NCBI GenBank assembly: GCA_037074705.1
Contig: CM073596.1
Location: forward strand, 17,566,501-17,630,500
Origin: Zhengitettix transpicula
Taxonomy: Eukaryota; Arthropoda; Insecta; Orthoptera; Tetrigidae
Reading direction: 5' to 3'
Length of the DNA: 64,000 nucleotides
Shown: positions 1 through 11,614 of the stretch, piece after piece
Layout of the letters: each line of letters begins with the position of its first letter
Numbering within the stretch: position 1 is the stretch's first letter
Position numbers and translations under genes: made by a program
The notes under the pieces: model-generated
What the model was told of the DNA's origin: nothing
Seen by the model: only the letters and a program-made list of their open reading frames with translations
The model's database searches: none

Positions 1-1080
1 TTAGTGGATATTTAAATAAAATTGATACGAAACGCAATTGTTTTCAACCCTACAGAATGTCATAATTAAAATGCCGCTCCGTTTAGGGTATATCGATTTT
101 CTCACTCCTTATATCTTATGAAATTTGAATAAGCTGTTTGAATATATTTTATTTACAGGTTTGAATGATTGCTGCACGATTAAAAGCGTCTAATTATTGC
201 AAACCTCGGGCTTCTTCTAATTACTTTCTGATTATGTAATGTAACGGCAAAAGTGAAACAAAAACATGGATATACTAGAAGAAATGTAGCAATATTGTTT
301 CTCATTTATAATAAAATGAAGCTGCATGGAGACTTGCGTTCATTAAGTTCAATAAACGGGTTTCTTTTCTCCTCTTGAAAAGGCCTTTAACCTCTCTTTT
401 AATCTCTTTTAATTTTCCTTCCCCTCATTAACTCGTTAAAGAAGAAGACGCACCCGTCTCTAACACAATAAATAATTAATAACTGCCTTTACGTCTTTTA
501 TGCACGTATATTTCTCGTTACAGCTGAACAAAATGTTTCACCTGCGACACGTGGAGCAATTAGAGACTTCCCTTCCTTTATTTGCACCCTTCCCGTTCAC
601 GATACTGCGTGATTTTTTCTAAAGCTAAAATAGAGCCCGGAAAATTAGAGCTTCATGATGCCTAATTGCTCTCGTAGAAGTGGAGATGGTCTTAAACAAC
701 GTTGCGCAAACCTTATATGTGCCCCATAAAATTCTTGACTAGCCGTCTAACTGTACTGGAAGAAAAGAATCTAGGAACTTCACAGGTAATGGAAATCCAG
801 CGTGCAAACAAAACAAGGTAAAAGTTTGTCATTGGTAAACGTTAACCAAAAAAAAAGCATTTAAGATCAAATATTCTTTATCCTCGTTTTTCGACGGTAG
901 GTGATGATTTTTACAATAACCGAGAGAATTCTATGATTGAAAAGGTGTTAAAACAACTTCTTTATTAGGTTCGAAGATTTATAGCTATGAATATGTTTTT
1001 TACCATCAGAAATAAAAAAAAATTATGTGACACGCACGATGTAAGAAACACTGCTAGCCAAGACATCAACGTGAGTTCAC
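1..1080. other. AT-rich intergenic DNA, no gene seen
   Basis: No ORF, repeat or regulatory feature that I can support. Confidence 0.6.
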
Positions 1081-1083
1081 TAT

Positions 1084-1210
1084 AATTCTCCCGAAAGCAC
1101 TGTAGCACGATTCTGGCCTTGAGACACGGACAAATATCCTGCTGGAATACAGTTCTTCAACCACTTTTCATAGATGCGCATGACAGTAGCACGCGGACAG
1201 CCGACCAGTT
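1084..1210 (-). pseudogene. Possible Tc1/mariner transposase remnant (N-terminal helix-turn-helix region)
   Basis: A 41-codon open stretch on the minus strand reads LVGCPRATVMRIYEKW, then SQGQNRATVLSGEL, then a stop. A stop also sits just upstream in the same frame. The first block resembles the second helix-turn-helix of Tc1-like transposases (pattern VGxSxxTVxxIYxxW), and the following QGxxR resembles their linker. No catalytic domain is visible. The similarity is judged by eye and is short. Confidence 0.3.
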
Positions 1211-1230
1211 AGTGTTTTCGAGATGATAAA

Positions 1231-3241
1231 ATGCCAGTTTATTTCTCTCTTTCAGAGCGTATGTTCGTTAGAATTATTCTTCATTCGTCTCTTCTCCACT
1301 TTCCTTACCGCGTCACGAACCCACAACGCCACCAGGTGAACATTAACCATAATTATTTGGCTCATCAAGTTGTTTTAGTTATGGACGCAATAATAAAAAC
1401 TATATTTATACAAAAATGAAGTTCTGATTGACGAGGGTTTCATAAATGGCGAATACATGTAAAACCGGAGAATATACGTTTAATCAGGCGAGACTAAACA
1501 TATGGTAGTCCTTAAATTGGTACGGAAATGATGAATGTATATGAAACTAAACAAGCTGACAAGTTTGGTAACAGACATTCGTCTGCACATACGAAGGACG
1601 AAAATATACTTAAAAGTTTTTAATGTGTACTGACCCTGAGAATTGATGTGAAAAGTTCTAGCAGATAGACTTGATAGTTCATGATAAATCAAATCACATT
1701 TTTTCATGGGCTCCGCTAAAACACATCTTTGTATTGATCCTGCGGTATCGCAGTCATTCATTTTCTGCTTGTCTCAAAAGCCACTCAAAATATATTAGAT
1801 CCAGTTACACCCTCGTTGAAACATAATTTTATTAATACTCGTCACTTTTTGTATTTTGAGGCGAAAGAACGCATCAGGTTTAAAGAACGACTTGGTTGTT
1901 TCGCGAAGAAGTTAGAAAATATGAGACACACCGAGAGACAAGGAATTTAAAGGAGAGACGGGGTGAACTTTCTTCTTGAGGGCGACGAAGAGCGCCTTGG
2001 GGGTAGTTATATTAAAACTGCTCAGGTTCGTATTTGTTTTAATTTTCCGAAAGTTTTTTAACGAACACAAACAAGCGTCCCCCCTCAAGGATTAAAGCTG
2101 TTTAAATATTCAAAAACTGTAAGAAAATAATTTTCACTTTGGATAGGGAGAAGGGAAGTCGAGCAATAACTACTATCCGAGGAATTTAAAAATACACGCT
2201 AAAGCTCTAATCGTAAACTGTGATATTTAAAATGTTATTGCCCGAAATATATATACACACACACACACACACACATAGAGTGCGTAGATTCTTACGAGTT
2301 CGCTTAAAAGGAAAACTTACGGCGGTATTCGCGTAAAGTCTACTTTAGAACTTCTGCCTAATAAAAGTCGTATTAAAATAAGGGAAACGTTAATAGAAGC
2401 GGGAGGTATGGAGCGGATAATGAAAGTTATTTGCGCTCAAGATAGAAAGAGAGATCGAAAGCTAAATTGGGGGAAATACCAGGAGTGGATTTATTTTACA
2501 GGAAAACTTGTGCTGTAACTTTCCCAAATAAAGTGCTAATGCGACTAATCAAATTAAATATAGGAGCTAACTTTAATCAGCCGTGCCAGAGTACATTCAA
2601 CTCAAACTCAGATACAGTGCCTGTCAACAGGGTAAAATATCAAGTTTAAATGATAAAATAAATAAAATATGCTCATGAAACTTGGTATAAATCGATACTA
2701 TTTATTCCCTAATTTTGGAAATAACTTAACAACAAGAAATATAATTTATTTTAACGTTATATAAATTATTATGACATTCAGGACGTAATTTAAGAAACAT
2801 AAAATATAAACAATATAATATAATGATTTTCATTATTTAAAAAACTGACTGCAAATAATATTTTTCAATGTAATTAGTAATTTCTACGAAACTGTTAGTA
2901 GAAATTAAATACACTATTAAAAAACTTGGCACATTTTTTGAATTTGTCAAATAAAAACACATTGGTTCTCGATAGACTGGTGTGGAGATTAAAGTTAATT
3001 TTTTGTGTTTATTTATGGGTATTCAGACTTCCATATATTATGTTAAAATAACTGTTAAAAGCCAATTCACGGTCACGAAAACATTATTCAACCGATACGT
3101 GGTATATACAGAATTTTTATACGTAGAAAACAGACTCGAGCCACATTTATGACCATAATAAGCATTAATTTTAATATGCTAATTTACTATAAAAAAATAT
3201 AAAATATGTATTACAAAAACATTCAAATTTTATGCTTCATA
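1231..3241. other. AT-rich intergenic DNA, no gene seen
   Basis: Short ORFs only, none with recognisable protein features. A (TA)n(CA)n microsatellite lies at about 2248-2275. Nothing else stands out. Confidence 0.6.
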
Positions 3242-3560
3242 CTAGCTGGGTGCTCAGCTTGCCTGCGTTGTCATAATTAAACTCGGCGATATCCATAACA
3301 CCGGATTTGACTCCAATCTCTTATTTTTGCGTTATTTTTATGTAACGCTCCTTCACCCCACCCCTAAAGGTGCTCCCCTCCCATGTCAAAAGGGATTAAA
3401 TTATACACAAAAATATCTGGAGAAACGCTATGTCATTGACCCCGAAAAGTTTTCTTTAGACGAATATATCGGCCGTTTTAACATGTTTGAAAATTTCCAC
3501 CACCGTGGACGTCAAGTTGTTTGTCATAATTAATCTCAGCGACATTTATAAGCCGGGATT
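3242..3560 (-). mobile_element. Helitron-like element, 3' end, short-body type
   Basis: On the minus strand the sequence ends ...ACCCAGCTAG followed by T, the CTRR-type Helitron 3' end inserted before T. The body contains the block around 3330-3400 (GTAACGCTCC on the plus strand) that also occurs at 60360 and, inverted, at 19100 and 22560. A second internal subunit starts at about 3524, some 253 bp after the first. The 5' end is not identifiable; the right boundary is approximate. Confidence 0.55.
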
Positions 3561-4148
3561 CGACATTTTTTATACATGTAAATTGAACAGTTTTTATTAT
3601 GTTTGCATTATCAATACAGTTCATTTTTTTGTCATATATTGTGGTTATTAGTGAGAGTGTTCGATATTAATTTTAAATATCACTCAATAAGGTATGCACA
3701 GTTTTAGTTTTTCGTATCGTTTCCACGTCACTGTAAACGCTGGAAATCGTTCAATAGTACAGGAGTTTTAATGTATTCATTGTACTCTTATGTTTAAGAG
3801 TCGTTCCCGGGGAAACGTACCTCATAAAGACAAAATAACTCTCGCCTCCCGAAATGAAGTCTACACACCGCTCTTATTTTTTATGGACAGGGTCGAGAGG
3901 TTGTGTTTTACCCCCGTTGCCTGCTGTTTATATTGCCGTCAATCCAATGGGATGTTCGTGGTGGCGTAAAACAAGTGATACGATGGCGCTATGAACTGTG
4001 GAGGAAAAGTTCATTGAAAATTGACAGGGGTAATTCCTGGAAATTTGCATGAACCTGACCGATGTTAACAGCTCAATGCTACATCTAGGCAGACACTATT
4101 TGTTCCGAAAGAGAGATTAAACGTTCCAGGCAATAAAAATCTAGAGTA
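3561..4148. other. Intergenic DNA, no gene seen
   Basis: No ORF or repeat that I can support. Confidence 0.5.
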
Positions 4149-4150
4149 TT

Positions 4151-4461
4151 AATAGCCTTCTCCGAGGCACGGAGAAGGGAATGCTGCGTCCCCACAGCAA
4201 GCTCCTCTCCCGCTATCGGAAGGGCGTGGGACAAGTACCCAATGCCCGACCTACCCGATGCAGGTTTTTCTAGGGTTTTCCCTGCATTTCTTTAGGCGTA
4301 TGCCAGGTAGGATCCTTAAAATATAGCCCGGGGGCCCTTGTTAACCCTTGGCTACCTTCATCTACCCTTCCACATCCCCCCTTTCAAATCCCTTCCTATG
4401 CTATTAAAGGGGAGTTGCCCAGAGTGGATTACCCTCATGTAGCCTGTTGCCCTAAAAAAAA
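4151..4461 (+). repeat. Poly(A)-ended retroposon-like repeat, 5'-truncated copy
   Basis: It matches the repeat units at 20510-22005 from the GAGGCACGGAGAAGGGAATG block onward and ends in a run of A. It is truncated at its left end and followed directly by a second copy. Diagnostic blocks are GTGGGACAAGTACCCAATGC and CTATTAAAGGGGAGTTGCCC. Confidence 0.7.
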
Positions 4462-4855
4462 AAACGGGACTAGTGGGTGTATGTTCCGGGGTCACAGACC
4501 TTGGGGGCATACGGTAAGAGTTGTTCGTTGTTATTATCGGAATAGTCGGCCAGCTGCCTCCTAAAGTGGTGGAGGCACGAAGAAGGGAAACCTGCGTCCC
4601 TACAGCAAGCCCCTCTCCCGCCATCGGAAGTGGGTGGGACAAGTACCCAATGCCCGACCTGCCTGATGCAGTTTTTCTAGAGTTGTCCTACATCACTTTT
4701 CCTCGAATGCCGGGTAGAATCCTTAAACTATAGCCCGGTTGCCCTAGTTAACCCTTAACTAATTTCCTTTACCCTTCCGCATCCCTTCCTATACTATTTA
4801 AGGGGAGTTTCCACTACGTGTATTACCCTCATGTAGGCTTTTACTTAAAAATAAT
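4462..4855 (+). repeat. Poly(A)-ended retroposon-like repeat, longer copy
   Basis: It begins near GTATGTTCCGGGGTCACAGA and carries all internal blocks of the family up to CCCTCATGTAGG plus an A-rich tail. It is more diverged than the 20.5-22 kb units. Two copies head to tail here mirror the tandem arrangement at 20.5 kb. Confidence 0.7.
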
Positions 4856-4944
4856 AATTTTTAACCGATATATCACTCCTTCCTCTCTTCACCTTATCCT
4901 ATAGTTAAATTCGATTTCTTATGTCTGTTTTATTTTACTCCATT

Positions 4945-4945
<1 letters not shown>

Positions 4946-5005
<60 letters not shown>
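4946..5005. repeat. (CA)n(TA)n microsatellite
   Basis: About 16 CA repeats followed by about 13 TA repeats. Confidence 0.95.
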
Positions 5006-6285
5006 CACTTAAATTGTTTCTCTCTTACTTCACCCACTTCTTATATAAATCAGGGTATACAGCACCTGAAAAATATTACCGTAGTCATTAACTCGAAGAT
5101 CCTAATACCTATCTCCATAACTTTCCGTTAACTTGTTCTATTTCGGGTTTTCGGATTGATAAAATTTAGTATGTCCTTATTTTCTTCTTTTTGAAGAAGG
5201 TAAATCATATTCTAAGCCTCATAAATTCATTTTATATGTGTTTTACTAACTTTTTTAATTCTTTTACCAGACGTATGTCTCTTGTGTAATTGTATAGAAG
5301 TAAAGAAAATTTCTTGATTAGCTTCTAAATGTTACGTCAATATCAAAATGTACTGCAAACAAATGTATAACTTTGCAAAGCCTTCTGGCTTGTTTATAAT
5401 TAGCCGAGTACAACGATATCTTTGTTTTTCAGTCAGGATTAATTATCGAATAGGTCTTATACCCGGAATATCATAAACCACGTTACTCCTGATGGAGTTT
5501 AACATACGAATTTACCACAACGTCATCGGATACGCTTGCTCCTGTTGGGAAACAAAATCCCATTGTTGTATCGTGGGGTTTTATCGTGGTCTAACTAGGG
5601 GTTGCGGCATTCAGAAGATCCACCCTCTGGAACCAGATAAAACGCCCAGATTTTCCCTTTCTACCTGCCACGAAAGCCAGCGGTCAAATATACAACAGCA
5701 CTTTCAGAGATGCGAATACAATAGTACGGTTCAAATAATGACCAAAAACCTTGCATTAATTAATTAAAATTTCTATACGGGCACAATAACTTCGTACACG
5801 GTAATACTAATTAAAAGCTACGTATGATGAGTTCTATTTAATGACATTAATTATTAAGCGAATAACTGACTACCAACAAGAATCAAACTGGCGTTTTTGA
5901 AATCTATAAATTCGAATTTAAAAAGAAATTTCCCCGCTGCGGTAAATATTCACCATTTATTCTTTGTCTACAAAAGATTACGGGGCTCGATAATGTGCGA
6001 AAATTTTGTAATGTACTCATCTTAGAGTTGTACAAAAGTGTAGCAAACAATAATGTACAGATTTTTCTGTAAAAAGAAGAAAACTATGTCAAGCTGAAAT
6101 TTTTTAAAAGGTCATTAACTCTTGCTACGCGAAAGACTGTCCTCGAATTTCGACAATGATGTAATGTAATATTTTCCGGAATTAATTTACTGTCTCGCTG
6201 AAGTTTCCAAATGGAAACTGCTTATCAGTGGGACGAATATTACGATGTAACATGTTTTATATATTACTGAAGTGATAAAAATGAA
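5006..6285. other. AT-rich intergenic DNA, no gene seen
   Basis: A 91-codon ORF at 5492-5767 has no recognisable domain or signal peptide, and I do not call it a gene. Confidence 0.5.
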
Positions 6286-6287
6286 AA

Positions 6288-6472
6288 AAAAATACGTGTG
6301 ATAGAATATAATAAATAAGAAAGATAGCCAATACGGACAAGAAAAGGGTAATATAAATACCACGCAACGTTTCTGGGTTCCTTGTCCCTTTCGTCAGGTG
6401 CTAAGAAGAGCTTAGTTCCTAGAAACGTTGTGTGGTCTGTATTTGCTATCTTTCTTATTCATTATTACTGAA
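6288..6472. mobile_element. Palindromic MITE, partly deleted copy
   Basis: The left arm (AAGAAAGATAGCCAATACGG ... CAACGTTTCTGG, then CCTTTCGTCAGGTGCTAAGA) is followed by a shortened inverted arm (AAACGTTGTGTGGTCTGTAT, GCTATCTTTCTTATTCATTA). It is the same family as 55098-55358, where the palindrome is complete. Confidence 0.75.
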
Positions 6473-7320
6473 GTGAGGTCAAGAATTTCTAAACCTTTGT
6501 TACTTCAGAGAATCGAATTTATACATTCGAAGTGATTTTACACATCTACGGTCAGCGATCGTATACTAAGTAATTAAATTAACTATGATACGTCCTTCAG
6601 CTAAAATGCAAAAATAAAATAAAAGCGATGGCAGCTACGGATTGGAAAGAATATACTTACGAGTGTTTGCCTGAGAGGTAGGCAGACCTTCTAACAAGAC
6701 AGTTGTGCAGTGTAGCCTATAAGGCGCATTGTAGGATAATTTACGACATAGAGTGGTGAAACCGACATTATCCAAAGACACAGTTGTAACGTATGTTGCA
6801 GAATATTATTAATGAATTAAAGGAAGAACGCTATAAATGTATTTCCATTTAATAGGTAAAATTATGAGCTAGTCGGGAGCAGGTAATAGACGTTAATTAA
6901 ATGATAAATAAAATGTTTATTTTAAAACCAAAAGTAATTAGAAAAATATCTGCGTTTCAAACAGTGAAATTTAATACAGTGATTTTGAATAGTGATATTG
7001 TACAGCCTTACCTGTAAAATCAGCAGTTCAATAATAAAAGTTTTTGCGTAAACTGGATACACTTGCATTTTATGGCAAACATGAATTCAGGTTCCTAACA
7101 AGTCAATGGAAATATTTTGGAATCTGGTAAGAGTGTGAAGAATAAATAGCAGATATAAGACGATTTATGCAGCATTCTATTTTTTTTTCATAATATATTT
7201 AAAGACTCTTATAGTATACTTGCAGCAGAGTTTCTCAACTGATGCACAGCTTGAAGGTGGGATGTCGTACGTTTTGCCAAAATAGACCTCAGTTCTAGTT
7301 AACAATATCCTTTCGCCATT
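6473..7320. other. AT-rich intergenic DNA, no gene seen
   Basis: No supported feature. Confidence 0.5.
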
Positions 7321-7329
7321 AGTATGGAG

Positions 7330-7620
7330 AGACGGGGGCCTACCTTCCACCGTGTGTCGTCGGTTGTTTAGTCTCCATAGGAAGTTGTCAAAGTTCCGGC
7401 AAACGCGCAGATGACAGCCGTAACTAATTTACGAGTGACAATTGTTCTGCTGTACTTATCACTCCGCCTTTGTCCCCGCCGAGCTCACAACTTTGGACGT
7501 CGGTGCTTGCATGGTGTTGCGTGGGAGTTGCGACTAATTGGAGAACGGGACGGGACGAGCTCAACTTCGGGATAATTAATTGGCGGTGAACAAATGCAAG
7601 ATGGCGCTATTGTGAAGACG
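7330..7620. promoter_or_regulatory. GC-rich non-coding block, candidate regulatory element
   Basis: Base composition rises sharply over the AT-rich flanks, with no open frame. It contains motif matches such as ACAATTGTT (Sox-like, palindromic), TGACAG (Meis-like) and TAATTAATTGG (homeodomain-like). Motifs this short occur often by chance, so the call rests mainly on the composition shift. Confidence 0.3.
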
Positions 7621-8244
7621 TGACAAGCAAAAGCTATTATTATAAAAAGACAGAAAGGGCAGGTGGATTCTAAATCCCCACCCCATTGAATACATTTTTA
7701 AAAACATAAATTCTAATAAATGGAATTACTAAAAATAGTTAGAACAATGAAAGATTCCATACACATTTGAAATATGACAGGTCTAAATCAATTCTGTATT
7801 CTCTCGACCCTTCGGTTTCAGCGTGAAATATTTTTTTAAAAAAAATTATGACATCAAATAATTTACTGAACCGGATTACAGCTTAGTAAAGCCTCAAAAA
7901 TCTACAATTTGTGAACAGTCGACCACGACACGCCGGAAGGAAATGGAGAAGCCGACCAAGTGGATCCAGCACAGCTCCCAGGGGATGGGAGCGCGCGCGG
8001 TCGGGTATAAAATACGGACGTTAATGACTCTATTTATCACAGTCAACCGAATGACGATGACGGAGATTGCCGTCGAAACGTTTTTTTCTCAAACATTGCT
8101 CCGGTCTGTAACTCGGGAATTATAATCGGAAAAAAATCACCGAGAAAAACTTTGCTTTCTAAATATATGTGAATTAACGCATTAGGATATAAAATTCTCG
8201 AGCGGGCCGGGAATCAAACCGAGGATAACGCACAGTACGTCAAC

Positions 8245-8305
8245 GAGAATGGCTCAGAGGTTAGAATGACCGGATAATTATCGGTAACCAAGTGTTCGCG
8301 TCCCT
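8245..8305 (+). repeat. Degenerate tRNA-like sequence (possible SINE head)
   Basis: TGGCTCAGAGG at 8250-8260 matches the pol III A-box form common in tRNA-derived SINEs. An anticodon-arm-like hairpin follows (ACCGG at 8269, 7-nt loop ATAATTA with U at the position before the anticodon, TCGGT at 8281). A weak B-box-like TGTTCGCGTCC follows at about 8293. There is no intact acceptor or T arm, so this is not a functional tRNA. Confidence 0.35.
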
Positions 8306-9044
8306 GTCCAGTTAATATTTTTCTTTTCTAATCCGTTAATTCCGTTCCATAGCTCGTATCAGCTTTTTTGTATCCTAGAGCACTTCACAGGCACCACTAA
8401 TTAATCCTAAGGATCTTTACAATTGGAATGATACTTAAATATCATCTTTATATTACATATAAACCAAAAAAATTATAAAATAAGTTTTAAAAAAATAACA
8501 GTCTCAATATGATGGTTTTCATTGAATATCATTGGACAATTTCTCATAATTAGGAGAGTATGACGATATCATTAAAACTATCATAAAGATGCTCATCGGT
8601 GAAACAAGATCAGTATTTTGATTTTATTATATACGCACGCACTGTCTCAATCCTCTAGGTGGGGTTGGGGGAAGTATCACTCGTTTCGATTTTTGTTGTT
8701 TTTTTTCCCTTCGCACCAATACACTCGCACACAAACTGTGCGTAGACGTTGGTTGAGATCGAAAATGAACGTATATTTTTTCTGATTTCGTGGTCGAATG
8801 TTGGACGGTACCATGGGACAGAGTGTGCGATTTTCTTGAATAAAATGTGTGTAATCCAGAAATTTTACTCTCTTACTCATTAGAAGCCTAAATATACCTA
8901 GATAAAAAATATTTCTCAGTTTTTAGATATTCCCTGAGATATTTTAAATCGTTCAATCAGTTAAATGGTTGAAATGTTTGTTTTAAAAGTTTGTGCTTAT
9001 TTCTCTATGATTGTTTATGTTATTAAATTTAACGTTCAAAAATT

Positions 9045-9050
<6 letters not shown>
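8306..9050. other. AT-rich intergenic DNA, no gene seen
   Basis: Nothing supported. Confidence 0.5.

Positions 9051-9081
<31 letters not shown>
9051..9081. repeat. (TA)n microsatellite
   Basis: A simple TA run in AT-rich DNA. Confidence 0.9.
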
Positions 9082-9084
<3 letters not shown>

Positions 9085-9114
9085 ATAATGATTTTCTTTA
9101 ATATTATTGTCGGC

Positions 9115-9345
9115 GTAACTTCGAGGCCAGAGTCTTGTAAATAACAGTCAGTGTGACGCAAAAATTTAGAGATTGCAAAGGTTGCTACGGATTATTGTCG
9201 AAAAGCGTACACTCACAGAATTTTGGCAGAAACGGCATAGTGTTTGGAGGGCCTGACCAGTGTGGCAGTCATGGCGAGTGTGTTTTTAGGGACTGACCGG
9301 TCTGGTCATGACCAGAGCGAATATAGTTTTGGAGACCAGCCGAGG
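9115..9345 (+). mobile_element. Core segment of the foldback-type element family (decayed copy)
   Basis: It is similar, after reverse complementing, to 32605-32945, which sits in the middle of a foldback element. Shared blocks in order are TTGCTACGG, TCGAAAAG, CTCACAGAA, GTGTTTGG, GAGTGTGTTTT and CCAGAGCG. Order is preserved but there are many differences and indels. An arm of the same family lies about 350 bp downstream. Confidence 0.5.
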
Positions 9346-9689
9346 ATTCCCGGAACTAAATAGTTAAGAATTTAACTATGTCTAAGCTGAACAAAGGCTG
9401 AATATATTACAATTGGCATTTACGTACTTCTACAGTAAAACTGACTCACAATAAGTACGGTAACGTAAAGTTCTTGATCAGTTGTTAGAGAGGCGCTGGA
9501 ATTTTTGTCAAGTGAAACGATATAGCAATTAATGTTATGGGCTGTTAACTAAACATTTTCTTTAAAAATGTAATAACTGTATAGTGCACACTACCGGAGC
9601 AGCTCTAAATAAAATACTTGATTTTGTAAACCGTTATGCAAATATATTTTACCGTCAGATTCCTCTATATATGTCAGATTTTGTTATTA

Positions 9690-10078
9690 GATTCTCTTAA
9701 AAAAATTTGTTATGGTAAATTAAAATTGTATTTTCTTTTGAAACTTTGGTGCCAATTTCCAATTACTATCATTATTAGAGGTCCAGTAAGCGGCACTGAG
9801 ATTATGAGTATCATTAAAGCTGTGGCAGTTTTTTAAAAACACAAAAAGTACAAATTTTTAAGTAAATCGAAATTGTATTTTAATAATGTTTCGTTATCTC
9901 TTTAAAACAATTTTGTTTTATGTCAAGATAAAATCCTGTTAATTTTCTTCCTTTTAAAAGTTTTAATACCACATAATTTGACTCTCTAACGTGGTGGCTT
10001 TATTGTACTCTGTTTATTTTGAATATTACATAATTTTGCTCTCCAAATTTGTAATTTTTGATTGATATTGTATACTAA
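9690..10078 (+). mobile_element. Arm of the foldback-type element family
   Basis: It matches the right arm at about 31760-32060: TTATTAGAGG, GGCACTGAGATTATGAG, TTTTTAAGTAAAT, GTTATCTCTTTAAAA, AATCCTGTTAATTT, TACCACATAATTT and ACGTGGTGGCTTTATTG. Only one arm is present here. Confidence 0.6.
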
Positions 10079-10089
10079 TATATATATAT

Positions 10090-10818
10090 TGTAATGCCAA
10101 TTAATTAACACATTAATTGAGATTTTAAAAAATTAATTGTTTGAGAAATCTATTCTTGACGGCGGTACAGAACACAGAAACAATATAGCCAGGTATTGTT
10201 TCCTTTGTCGGGAGAGACGAAAAGGAGGTTCATCCTGGTTCCTGATTTTTGATCTAAAAATATTAAATTTAGAATCAGTGAGTTTAAAAGAAATGCAAAA
10301 ACCCGTCATAGTGCTTCGTAAATCAAAGGTATCCTGGAATGCTGGGCAGCCGTGAGTACAATTTACAATTAACCAAGTATTTAAACCTGATTAAAATATA
10401 GCGTCAGATTTCGTTCCCTCCTTTTAATAAAATTTGTTAATTAGAATCCATCTTTTTTTAGTATAATTTCGCTGACAAGTAAATTTCGTCATTGTTAATT
10501 GATGAGTAAATCTTTTCTCTTTCAAATTGGAATTTGTGTTTGAGTTGAGAAATAAAATGATTCGCCATTATCAAACCCAGTAGAGACCCTGAGATAAATT
10601 TTAAATTGTGTAAATTGTTTAATGTATTGTTAAAATAATTGATAATAAAATATTTTGTTTGTTTGAAATTAAATGATTTCATTTAAAAAGCACACCCATT
10701 TCTGAATATATATATATATATATATGTATGTATATATATATATATATGTATATCCACAACGCGTGGCACGAATAAATTCAAATTCAATAAATTAAATGCT
10801 TCTATTTTAATTATTACA
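10090..10818 (-). mobile_element. Solo LTR, ATAT target duplication
   Basis: The ends read TGTAAT...ATTACA, the TG..CA inverted ends of LTRs, flanked on both sides by ATAT. It shares with the copies at 15790, 23806, 27668 and 30263 the block (on this strand) CTCAGGGTCTCTACTGGGTT at about 10568-10590. It is 729 bp, shorter than the 1,022-bp copy, and contains an internal (TA)n tract near 10700-10750. No internal retrotransposon sequence flanks it. Confidence 0.65.
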
Positions 10819-11614
10819 ATATATATATATTATATTGAGTAACATAATTTTTCCCCTGTACTGAAGATTTACAAACACCGATGCTTACTTTTATACGTTA
10901 ATATTACTTTTCTTTACACAAAAGAGATAGAGAAGTTTCTACAGTAAGCATCATTCTTTTCGACCACAAAGCTGTGGGTGTCTTTGTTAACCTCTGAGGC
11001 CCGCATGCAAATCCACGGACTTTAATAGCTCATCACCAGCAAAAGCACCTCCGCCACTGTCCCACACAGTCGTAAAGTAGGCACGCAGTTATACAACCAG
11101 CAGTGCTGCTGTTGAAAAACAATATGGGGCCGTTAAATTTCCGCCCCTCTCCTCTTTTTCGAATGAAATCTAGAGACTTTGCGGATTTTGTGGGAGGAAA
11201 GTCGTAAAAACTTTTAGCGTCCTCCGAACGCTCCGAAGTCACTCACATCTAGGGCTGTAATATTCCTCAAGGACTGGCAATGAGGCACTTTGTAAGGTGC
11301 AGGAAGAGCGGTCCCGCTTTCATTACACTTCTCGGAAATATTAAATATTGCCACAGACTTTTGATTTTGGGCGGAAACTCGTTGCACATTAAGCAGGGCG
11401 ACTGTAGTGATAGTAAAACACTCTGATTTTATTTCTCTATTGTTACTTGGATTGAAGGACAATATTGACATTAAGGACTGGTCATAAATACTATCGTATC
11501 AATAAGAACCAACAGTAACATCCATTAAAATTAACAGGTTAGTTTAAAGCTAAGCCTTGAATACCGGAGAATAATTATGATTTATTGGATTACTACTTCT
11601 ATTAAATCTAAGAA
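10819..11614. other. Intergenic DNA, no gene seen
   Basis: Two overlapping short ORFs on the minus strand (11033-11471) lack recognisable features. Confidence 0.5.
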
